Positions 26,121 to 33,282 of a stretch of 64,000 nt of DNA are shown in pieces. How positions within the stretch are numbered: position 1 is the first letter of the stretch; each line of letters opens with the position of its first letter. Made by a program: the position numbers and the translations under genes. Source of the DNA: Desulfuromonas sp. Lineage in GTDB: Bacteria > Desulfobacterota > Desulfuromonadia > Desulfuromonadales > UBA2294. The stretch is from the NCBI GenBank assembly GCA_002869615.1, contig PKUH01000099.1, positions 1-64,000 on the forward strand. Reading direction: 5' to 3'. The notes beneath the pieces were generated by a model. The model worked only from the letters and a program-made list of their open reading frames with translations. It ran no database searches and was not told where the DNA came from.

Positions 26121-26588
26121 TTACAGGTCTGGAATCTCGGCACCGAGTCCGCGCAGTTGATAAAACGTCTCACCGGATGTGACAGTGGCCGGATCGAAAG
26201 CTTCGCCGGTCTCTTCAGCGTGATGTTTTTTGCGGGCGATAACGTCCTCTTTGCTCAGGACGAATTTTTGCAGGATCCCTTCAACCGTTGCCATTTTGCC
26301 CCGGGCGGTCATCGGAAAGACCATGTCGCCATCGGTGACCTTGAAGCGGAGCTTCTGAAACGGCTTGTCGCCGGCAATGTACATCCAGCAGCCACGCGAG
26401 GCGCAGACATCAACGATCATGCCTTTGACCTGAACTTTCTTGCCGAGGTAATTGTCCGGTGTTTCCAGTATTGACTAAACCAGAGTTGTCTTTTCAAGCG
26501 ACAGCCCGGCACCAAAAGTCTGGGCAAATGAAACTGAAGAAAAAATCAGAAAAAGTAGTGATGTAATCGTTAGAATTCTTTTCATCAT
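26121..26588 (-). pseudogene. Periplasmic DUF4920-like OB-fold protein with in-frame TAG
   Basis: Read from the ATG at 26588 (GGGAG upstream), codons 1-37 give a good signal peptide (MMKRILTITSLLFLIFSSVS, cleavage near FAQ). A TAG at 26475-26477 follows, and then the frame continues without a stop for 117 codons: SILETPDNYLGKKVQVKGMIVDVCASRGCWM and on to DL. The joined product, about 155 residues, matches DUF4920-like small periplasmic proteins including the conserved VC-x3-GCW. Options are a recent nonsense mutation, stop read-through, or a sequencing error (TAG is one base from TCG Ser, which would suit the position). An internal ATG at 26420 would lose the signal and first strands. Confidence 0.75.
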
Positions 26589-26712
26589 AAACTCCCGTAG
26601 AATTATTTTACCAATGCTATTACAGCGTGCTTTTTAGTGTCAATATAAATATTCAGTTTTTTGAATATTTAAAGTGTGAAAGGTTGTCATCGGCTTGCCT
26701 GGGCATCTGATG

Positions 26713-27624
26713 TCATAGTGATTCATCAGGAAAGGCAACGACGTCATTGATGTCACTGCTGTCGGTGATTAACATCACCAGGCGATCGATTCCGAGAGCG
26801 ATGCCGGCTGATTGTGGCATATTGTATAGTTCTTCAAGGAATTTTTCCGGCAACGGGTTTGGCGTCTTCCCGGTCCGGCGCCGTTCCGCTTCATCCTTTT
26901 CAAAACGGGACCGTTGCTCGCCAGGGTCGGTCAACTCCGAGAAGCCGTTTGCCAGTTCCAGTCCGCCGATGTAGAGTTCGCAGCGCTCGGCAACTTGGGG
27001 GTTGCCCGGTTTGGTCCGGGCCAGTGCCGCCAATGGTGCCGGGTAGTCGATCAGAAAGAGTGGTTGCGGGGCGAGGGCCGGTTCGACGTCGGCAGTCAGG
27101 ATTTCTTCAAAACGGTTCTCTTGCAAAGCCTCTGTCGCGCTACAGGCCGCATAGCGTTTGAATGCTTCATCGACTGTCAGGCGCGGCCACGGCGGCGCCA
27201 GATCAATTTCCTGCTGCTGCCAAATGATTTTTTGCGCCGGGACGAGTCGCAGCAGCAGCTGTTCGCAGTCGTCCATCAACTTGAGATAATCGGCATGCGG
27301 CCGGTACCACTCGAGCATCGTAAATTCCGGCAGGTGTCGGGCGCCCCGTTCATGCTCACGCCAGACCCGGCAGATTTGAAAAATATCGCCGTAACCGGCA
27401 GCGAGCAGGCGTTTCATCGCCAGCTCCGGAGAGGTCTGCAGCCACTGTTCTCCGCAAGCGACCGCATCTATGTGCGGCTCCGGTGCGTTGGCGCTGATCC
27501 GGTGCGGTGTCTCGACTTCGAGAAAGCCGCTTTCGACGAAAAAGGCCCGGATCGCTTGAATGATCCGGGCCCGTTCTGCCAGAAGTTCCTGCTTGCGGGC
27601 GAGAGCCCAGTTGAGATCAACCAT
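26713..27624 (-). CDS. epmA: EF-P lysine aminoacylase, EpmA-like
   Basis: 303 residues, a lysyl-tRNA synthetase catalytic domain without the anticodon-binding domain, as in EpmA (GenX/PoxA). Class II motifs are visible: motif 2 FQICRVWREHE...HLPEFTMLEWY (about 85-115) and motif 3 GIALGIDRLVMLI near the end. It would attach (R)-beta-lysine made by EpmB to EF-P Lys32. ATG 27624 is preferred to a TTG four codons earlier. The efp gene lies just upstream on the same strand, separated by a long inverted repeat. Confidence 0.92.
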   Translation of the reverse strand: MVDLNWALARKQELLAERARIIQAIRAFFVESGFLEVETPHRISANAPEPHIDAVACGEQWLQTSPELAMKRLLAAGYGDIFQICRVWREHERGARHLPEFTMLEWYRPHADYLKLMDDCEQLLLRLVPAQKIIWQQQEIDLAPPWPRLTVDEAFKRYAACSATEALQENRFEEILTADVEPALAPQPLFLIDYPAPLAALARTKPGNPQVAERCELYIGGLELANGFSELTDPGEQRSRFEKDEAERRRTGKTPNPLPEKFLEELYNMPQSAGIALGIDRLVMLITDSSDINDVVAFPDESL

Positions 27625-27651
27625 GATGGACTTCAACCATTCGAAAAAACC

Positions 27652-27784
27652 TTTTTAACGCAATGGCGCAAGCTTACGCCGCAAAGAGAATCAAATTCAA
27701 AAAATCTTGTTTCGGGTTTAAAACCCAACCAGCTTCCAAGGTTTTGTCTTTCTTAGCGCCTTCGCGTCTTTGCGTTAAGAAGTT
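27652..27784. repeat. Long inverted repeat, AACGCAAnGGCGCAA type, copy 2
   Basis: The left arm TTTTTAACGCAATGGCGCAA (from about 27652) is complementary, imperfectly, to the right arm ending GCGTCTTTGCGTTAAG (about 27764-27779). It fills the gap between efp and epmA and may attenuate transcription from efp into epmA. Confidence 0.65.
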
Positions 27785-27786
27785 CT

Positions 27787-28350
27787 TTATTCCTTTACCC
27801 GAGTGACATATTCCCCGGTTCGCGTATCAATCTGGATCAGCGTTCCCTCCTCGACAAAACCCGGGACCTGAAGGGTATAGCCCGATTCAATGGTTGCCGG
27901 CTTGTTGTTGCCGGCCGCGGTGTCGCCTTTAACCCAGGGGTCGGTATCGGTAATACGCATATTGACGAAATTCGGCAGGGTGATGCCGATGCCGCGTTCG
28001 CCGAACATCAGGACCTTGACTTCCATGTTGTCGACCAGGAAATACTTGTCGTCAGCAAGAACCTCTTCGCTAAGAGAGACCTGCTCATAGGTTTTCTGAT
28101 CCATGAACACGTACCCGGAATCATCCTTGTAGAGATACTGCATCTCCTGTTCGGTCAGGGAAGCCGGCTCAAACGATTCGCCGGAACGGTAGGTCCGATC
28201 GAACAGGGCGCCGGTCAGCATGTTGCGGAGCTTGCACTTGTAGAGAGCCTGGCCCTTGCCCGGCTTGGTGAAGTCGAACTGGGCGACGACGTGCGGTTCG
28301 CCGTCGATCAATATTTTCAGGCCCTTCTTGAGGTCTGAACAGCTGTACAT
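27787..28350 (-). CDS. efp: Elongation factor P
   Basis: 187 residues, three beta-barrel domains. Domain I loop reads TKPGKGQAL, with Lys32 the site for beta-lysylation. EF-P relieves ribosomes stalled at polyproline. AAGGAGA precedes the ATG. It is divergent from the EfpL gene with 358 bases between the starts. Confidence 0.97.
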   Translation of the reverse strand: MYSCSDLKKGLKILIDGEPHVVAQFDFTKPGKGQALYKCKLRNMLTGALFDRTYRSGESFEPASLTEQEMQYLYKDDSGYVFMDQKTYEQVSLSEEVLADDKYFLVDNMEVKVLMFGERGIGITLPNFVNMRITDTDPWVKGDTAAGNNKPATIESGYTLQVPGFVEEGTLIQIDTRTGEYVTRVKE

Positions 28351-28708
28351 TTCTGTCTCCTTATGGTGTTGGCGATGATCATCAGCAGTGGCGTTATGCT
28401 TAACCCCGGTTCTGTAACTTGCCGGGTCATATCAGACTTGTGCCACAGCCCTGCGCAAGCTTTGCTGGAAATGAAAATTGCCGGTGCAAATAAAACGATT
28501 GGTTGTTGCAATGGCCAACAATTTAATTGGCTCTAAACTTTTCACAAGAATGACTGATATTGTGGTGATAAGTCGGAATTGTCAAAAAAGCTTAAAAGCA
28601 AGAGAGTTATACACAATGTCGCTTGTAATGTCACTGAAAAATCTTTGGCAAAGCCTGTTGATATGCTAGATTGTGCCGATATTTCAGCCTGTTTGGAAAG
28701 GATTCCTT
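28351..28708. other. Divergent control region between efp and efpL
   Basis: 358 bases without a gene. I see an imperfect palindrome at about 28498-28520 (TTGGTTGTTG...CCAACAA) and AT-rich stretches, but no convincing -35/-10 pair for either direction. Confidence 0.5.
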
Positions 28709-29269
28709 ATGACATCAAATGATCTTAAACGGGGCCAGGTGATCGACCTCGACAACGCACCCTGTCTCGTCCTCGAAGTGACCAGCCAGTCGCCGTCGGC
28801 CCGGGGCGGCAGTACATTGATCAAGACAAAGTACCGCAATCTGTTGACCGGCCAGGTGCTCGATAAAGCTTTCAAAGCCGGTGAACGGGTTGACCCCGCT
28901 GATTTTGAAAAGCGTAAAGGCCAGTATCTTTACGCCGATGGTGAGCATGGCGTCTTCATGGACATGGAGAGCTATGAACAGTTCGAACTCGGTGACGATA
29001 TATACGGTCCGGTTAAAGGTTTTTTGCTCGATGGTGCCGAAGTGATCATGGGGGTTTTTGCGGGTCAGGTTGTTTCGATCGAGCCGCCGATGACGGTCGA
29101 ACTGGTTGTCTCGGAAACCGAACCGGTGATTAAGAAGGCGACCGCCCAGGCCCAGAGCAAGGAGGCGATCCTTGAGACCGGCCTCGTCATCCAGGTTCCG
29201 GCCTATCTCGAGACCGGCGAGAAAGTGAAGATTGATACCCGGGAAGGACGGTTTGTTTCGCGCGCCTAG
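28709..29269 (+). CDS. efpL: EF-P-like protein EfpL (YeiP)
   Basis: 186 residues from ATG 28709 (GGAAAGGA upstream). The domain I loop is QSPSARGGSTLIK in place of PGKGQ, exactly as in YeiP/EfpL (QSPTARGAATLYK in E. coli), so the tip carries Arg and is not a beta-lysylation site. VSETEPVIKKATAQAQSKEAILETGLVIQVP is the shared C-terminal EF-P signature. EfpL rescues a partly different set of stalling motifs in enterobacteria. Having both paralogues head to head suggests balanced expression. Confidence 0.93.
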   Translation: MTSNDLKRGQVIDLDNAPCLVLEVTSQSPSARGGSTLIKTKYRNLLTGQVLDKAFKAGERVDPADFEKRKGQYLYADGEHGVFMDMESYEQFELGDDIYGPVKGFLLDGAEVIMGVFAGQVVSIEPPMTVELVVSETEPVIKKATAQAQSKEAILETGLVIQVPAYLETGEKVKIDTREGRFVSRA

Positions 29270-29320
29270 GTCTGATGAAATAACCGTTTGCAGCCTGATG
29301 TTACCGCACAAACTTCCGGA

Positions 29321-29349
29321 CAAAACGCCCCTCACGGGGCGTTTTGTTT
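29321..29349 (+). terminator. Rho-independent terminator after efpL
   Basis: CAAAACGCCCC (29321-29331) pairs with GGGGCGTTTTG (29336-29346), followed by TTT. Confidence 0.85.
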
Positions 29350-29394
29350 ATGTGATAAAATCCGAACTTATCTCAATAGTCATCTGTTTCACTA

Positions 29395-29511
29395 TTTGCA
29401 TTCCTGCAAAAATCCGCTTTTCACTATTTGCATTCCTGCAAACTCCGCAAAATCCCTGCTTTTATGAGCTTTCGTCTCTCTCTCTTTTGTTCTGATTTGC
29501 ATTCCTGCAAA
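29395..29511. promoter_or_regulatory. Three TTTGCATTCCTGCAAA palindromes (upstream activating sites)
   Basis: Identical 16-base palindromes at 29395-29410, 29427-29442 and 29496-29511. The first two are preceded by the same TTTCACTA, start 32 bases apart (about three helical turns) and share flanks. They lie 110-215 bases upstream of the sigma-54 promoter at 29609, the normal distance for an enhancer-binding protein. The same motif is found near the NtrC-type regulator genes (39718-39764, 43140-43163), the likely binder. Confidence 0.8.
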
Positions 29512-29608
29512 AACTGCCGATTTCGATCTTCCTGGATAATTCCCGTTTCTAATTCATAAAGTACTGAAATTAAAGAGAAAAATTAAATACAAAACATTGT
29601 TCTTTTTC

Positions 29609-29624
29609 TGGTACGCAGCTTGCC
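29609..29624 (+). promoter_or_regulatory. Sigma-54 promoter of the OFA transporter
   Basis: TGGTACGCAGCTTGCC: GG (29610-29611) and GC (29622-29623) are separated by exactly ten bases, matching the -24/-12 consensus. Transcription would start near 29635. A 9-bp hairpin (29641-29649 with 29656-29664) lies in the leader. Confidence 0.8.
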
Positions 29625-29822
29625 AATACAAGAATGCATCATCAACAGAATTCAATCTGTTGATATCGGCAATCAAGGATGATGACCATGCGAAATCAGA
29701 AACCGAACAAGAGCGGCCCACGGATCAACGGTATCAATGGGAAATGGCCGCTCAGCTATCGGTTGCGAATGACCATGATGCAGGACTTGAATACTTCCTA
29801 TCTGAATAAAAAGGAGAAAGAC

Positions 29823-31133
29823 ATGAGTACACAGAATTCATTGATGCGTGGCTGGGTTGTTGCCCTGGCTGGTACCGGGATCAACCTCGCTCTCGGGATT
29901 CTCTATACCTGGAGTATCTTCAAGGTGGCAATCGCCGATTCGGTTGCCACCGGCGGCGCCTTCAGTTGGGAGCCTTCTTCGATTAACGACCCCTATGCGA
30001 CGGCCTGCCTGGTTTTTGCTGTGGCGATGATCGTTGCCGGCAAGGTTCAGGATAAGTTCGGTCCGCGCGTGACCTGTATCGCCGGCGGCATGATGGTCGG
30101 TGCCGGTTTTATTATGATTTCGCAGAGCGCCAATTACTGGGTCTGGATCCTCGGGTTCGGTATCCTCGCCGGTGGCGGTATCGGCTTCGGCTACTCGGCT
30201 GCAACTCCGCCGGCCCTCAAGTGGTTCCCGCCTAAAATGACCGGCCTGGTTGCCGGGATCGTTGTCTCCGGTTTCGGGCTCGCTTCGGTTTACATCGCTC
30301 CGCTCGCCAAATATCTGCTCGGGACTTACGGGCTGCAGCAGTCGATGATGTTTTTCGGCTTCGGTTTTATGGCGATCGTCAGCCTGTTTGCTCTGTTCGT
30401 CTCCAATCCGCCGCAGGGCTATGTGCCGAACCTGGTTGATACCCCGCTTGACAAGCCTGCTGTCAAGGTCGAGAATTCCGAAGACCTCAGCCCCTCGCAA
30501 CTGTTGAAAACCGGCTCCTTTTATACTCTCTGGCTCTGCTTCTTTATCGGTGCCGGTGCCGGCCTGATGGTTATCGGTAGTGCCAAGGGCCTGGCCAAGG
30601 CGAGTATGGGTGAGATGGCTTTCCTCGTCGTTGTTATTATGTCGGTCGGTAATGCTGCCGGCCGCCTGGTCGCCGGGGTCGTCTCCGACAAAATCGGTCG
30701 CGCCAATACCCTGACGATCATGCTGGTATTCCAGGCCGCCCTGATGTTTGCCGCTATTCCGGGACTCAAGGGTGATGCCAACCCGATTGTTGTTGTGTTG
30801 CTGGTCACCTTCATGGTCTTTAACTACGGCACCAACCTTTCCCTGTTCCCGAGCTTTGTCAAGGATATGTGGGGCATGAAGCATTTCGGTATGAATTACG
30901 GAATCCTGTTCAGCGCCTGGGGCGTTGGTGCTTTCGTCCTGGTCCGTGTTGCCGAAGTGCTGAAAGTCCGGACCGGTGACTTCACCATGTCGTTTGCCGT
31001 TGCCGGCGTCATGCTGCTGGTCGGCGCGATGATGGCCAGTTCGCTGCGGCCGGCCAAGGCTATCGAACCGGTTCCGGCAACCGACCCGGTTGAAGAAGAG
31101 GATATGGTCCTCCAGAAAGCCGGCATCGAATAA
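29823..31133 (+). CDS. OFA-family MFS transporter (monocarboxylate or oxalate/formate type)
   Basis: 436 residues and 12 helices. Begins MRGWVVALAGTGINLALGILYTWSIFK, typical of the oxalate:formate antiporter family; GFGYSAATPPALKWFPPKMTGLVAGIVVSGFGLA in the N-half and a long central loop fit. AAGGAGA precedes ATG 29823. The frame is open upstream to ATG 29679, which would add 48 polar residues; the strong ribosome site favours 29823. It is driven by a sigma-54 promoter with three upstream palindromes, and the same motif marks an acetate-transporter-like gene, so a small carboxylate is a plausible substrate (inference). Confidence 0.9.
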   Translation: MSTQNSLMRGWVVALAGTGINLALGILYTWSIFKVAIADSVATGGAFSWEPSSINDPYATACLVFAVAMIVAGKVQDKFGPRVTCIAGGMMVGAGFIMISQSANYWVWILGFGILAGGGIGFGYSAATPPALKWFPPKMTGLVAGIVVSGFGLASVYIAPLAKYLLGTYGLQQSMMFFGFGFMAIVSLFALFVSNPPQGYVPNLVDTPLDKPAVKVENSEDLSPSQLLKTGSFYTLWLCFFIGAGAGLMVIGSAKGLAKASMGEMAFLVVVIMSVGNAAGRLVAGVVSDKIGRANTLTIMLVFQAALMFAAIPGLKGDANPIVVVLLVTFMVFNYGTNLSLFPSFVKDMWGMKHFGMNYGILFSAWGVGAFVLVRVAEVLKVRTGDFTMSFAVAGVMLLVGAMMASSLRPAKAIEPVPATDPVEEEDMVLQKAGIE

Positions 31134-31182
31134 TCCGAAAATTACCTCTCAGACGTATCCCTGTGCCGGGATACTGATTCAG

Positions 31183-31209
31183 GCCCCGCCACTGGCGGGG
31201 CTTTTTTTG
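31183..31209 (+). terminator. Rho-independent terminator after the OFA gene
   Basis: GCCCCGCC (31183-31190) pairs with GGCGGGGC (31194-31201), then TTTTTTT. Confidence 0.9.
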
Positions 31210-31352
31210 TTGTGCCGAAATGAGAACAGGCAGCCTGACGCGGCAAAATGTTAATTGCGATCCATGATAAATCCGGTCTGTGCAATTTTTCAATATTTTG
31301 TAATGACTGGGCTTTTCGAAAACTTTTCCAGATAAAAAGAGCCTGGATATGG

Positions 31353-31380
31353 TTTGCAGCACGGAGATATCGTCTATACT
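31353..31380 (+). promoter_or_regulatory. Weak promoter candidate for tamA-tamB
   Basis: TTTGCA (31353-31358), 16-base spacer, TATACT (31375-31380), about 118 bases before the tamA start. The rest of the 31210-31497 gap shows nothing I can name. Confidence 0.3.
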
Positions 31381-31497
31381 TGAATGTATGAACATCCGGA
31401 AAATAGTCATGTTGTCGAATCGGCTATAAATGCGCTCTGTTTTTCCTCGGCCTTTTTGCCTGCAAATGAGGATGAATTGTAAAAAAACATCTCCCCA

Positions 31498-33282
31498 ATG
31501 CGAATGATTTTTTTTTGTATACGCTTGTCGATCCTGTTCTTAATGTTGGTCGTAACCTGTATCAGTCAACAGAAGTCAGTAGCGGCTGCCGAAGCAAGCC
31601 TGGTTCTTGTTGTTTCCGGGGTTGAAGGTGAGTTGCGTGAAAATGTCGAGGCTGCGCTGGCGATCCCGCGGGGGCTGGTCAGGGACGGTCAGATCAATCA
31701 TCTCTGGTTGCGACGTTATGTTCGGCAGGCGCGGCAAAAAGTTCGGGATGCCTTGAAGCCTTTTGGATATTACCGGGCCGAAGTGGATGCCCATCTTGAA
31801 GAAGGACCGGGCCAACATTTTCTGCTGCGGGCCCTGGTTCAGCCGGGTCCACCGACGAACCTCGAAGATGTTTCTATCGAACTGACCGGACCAGGCCGTG
31901 ACGAGAAAGTATTGCAGCAGTATGTGAAGGAATCGTTCCCCCTGGTTGAAGGTGATGTTCTGCGGCATGATCTTTACGAAAAGGGCAAAAGCCAGCTTGC
32001 GGACGCAGCGGTCGACCTCGGTTATATCAAGGCAAAATTTACGACCCACATTATTACAGTTGACCCGGAGATCGACCGGGCGAGATTGTCTCTGACACTC
32101 GATACTGGTCCGAGATACCGTTTCGGGCGGATTGTTTTCCCGGCTGATTCAGCTTATCCCGAACGGTTTCTGCAGCGTTACCTTACTTTCAAGTCGGGTG
32201 ATGTGTTCACTTATGCCGCTCTGGGGCGGACCCATTCCCGATTGATTGACTCGGACCTTTTCCAGAATGTCGCCATCTTTCCGCGCATCGAAACAGCTGA
32301 TGAATCACGGGTTCCGATCGAAATACTGCTCAAACCGAAAGCCCGCCGGACCTTGCGGCCAGGGGTCGGCTACGGCACCGATACCGGCGCCCGTTTTTCC
32401 CTGCTTTATCGCGATATCAACGCATGGCAAATCGGACACAGGTTTGATACCGATCTGATTATTGCCGAGGTACGGCAATCAATCGATTTTTCCTATATGT
32501 TCCCTCACTACCGGGACATCCATAGTTCTACCGTGATCAAGGGAGGCTTTGATCGGGAAAAAACCGATAGCTATATCAGCCGTATTCTATTTACTGAAGC
32601 GGAACTGGTCCAGAGTTTTGGCCGCGGCAAAAGGCTTTCGCTTTATGCTCGTTTGCAACGGGAGAGTTACGAAGTCGGGCTGACTGATGAAACATCGCAA
32701 CTGTTGATTCCCGGACTCCGCTGGAGTCAAAGGACCTATGAATCGCCGACCCGACCGTTAAAAGGATATCATCTCGGCCTGGAAATTCGCGGAACCCGCA
32801 AAAATTACTTGTCCGATACAAGCCTGCTGCAGATTCTCGGCGAAGCCAATGTCCTGATTCCCTTGCCGGGACGGGTTTCCGTTTTTTTGCGCGGCAAAGG
32901 GGCAACGACACGGCAGGAGGACGAATTCGAGGATATTCCGGCTTCGCTCCGTTTCTTCACCGGCGGGGACCGGAGCGTTCGCGGGTTTGCCTATCAGAGC
33001 CTCGGCCCGGTCGATAACGCCGGAAACGTCGTCGGCGGCAAGCATTTGCTCATTGGAGGTATCGAGCTCGAACGTGCCGTTGCCGAGAAATGGGGATTGG
33101 CTGTTTTTTACGATACCGGCAACGCCTTCAATACTCTCTCCGATTATGAACTGGCCCGGGCAGCCGGAATCGGGCTGCATTGGTATACTCTGATCGGTCC
33201 GATCAAGATTGATGTTGCGCGCCAACTGAGCGTAACCGATCCATCTTACCGCCTTCATTTAAGTGTGGGGTTTGCATGGTGA
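31498..33282 (+). CDS. tamA: TamA-type Omp85 outer membrane assembly protein
   Basis: 594 residues. A signal peptide (about 1-30) is followed by POTRA-like repeats (about 35-285) and a 16-strand barrel domain ending with aromatic Trp after LHLSVGFA, the Omp85 C-terminal signal. The conserved lid-lock motif reads RSVRGFAYQSLGP (about residue 495) and the family's GVGYGTDTGARFSLLYRD opens the barrel. No clear Shine-Dalgarno is seen before ATG 31498. It overlaps tamB by seven bases, so the pair is coupled. Confidence 0.93.
   Translation: MRMIFFCIRLSILFLMLVVTCISQQKSVAAAEASLVLVVSGVEGELRENVEAALAIPRGLVRDGQINHLWLRRYVRQARQKVRDALKPFGYYRAEVDAHLEEGPGQHFLLRALVQPGPPTNLEDVSIELTGPGRDEKVLQQYVKESFPLVEGDVLRHDLYEKGKSQLADAAVDLGYIKAKFTTHIITVDPEIDRARLSLTLDTGPRYRFGRIVFPADSAYPERFLQRYLTFKSGDVFTYAALGRTHSRLIDSDLFQNVAIFPRIETADESRVPIEILLKPKARRTLRPGVGYGTDTGARFSLLYRDINAWQIGHRFDTDLIIAEVRQSIDFSYMFPHYRDIHSSTVIKGGFDREKTDSYISRILFTEAELVQSFGRGKRLSLYARLQRESYEVGLTDETSQLLIPGLRWSQRTYESPTRPLKGYHLGLEIRGTRKNYLSDTSLLQILGEANVLIPLPGRVSVFLRGKGATTRQEDEFEDIPASLRFFTGGDRSVRGFAYQSLGPVDNAGNVVGGKHLLIGGIELERAVAEKWGLAVFYDTGNAFNTLSDYELARAAGIGLHWYTLIGPIKIDVARQLSVTDPSYRLHLSVGFAW

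Noticed and set aside
29395-29511. Three evenly sized repeats considered as a short CRISPR array
   Set aside because: Repeats are 16-base palindromes with unequal spacers (16 and 53 bases) and no cas genes. They fit activator sites.
29838-30884. 348-codon minus-strand frame opposite the OFA transporter
   Set aside because: Same reason: hydrophilic mirror of a transporter with no start signal.
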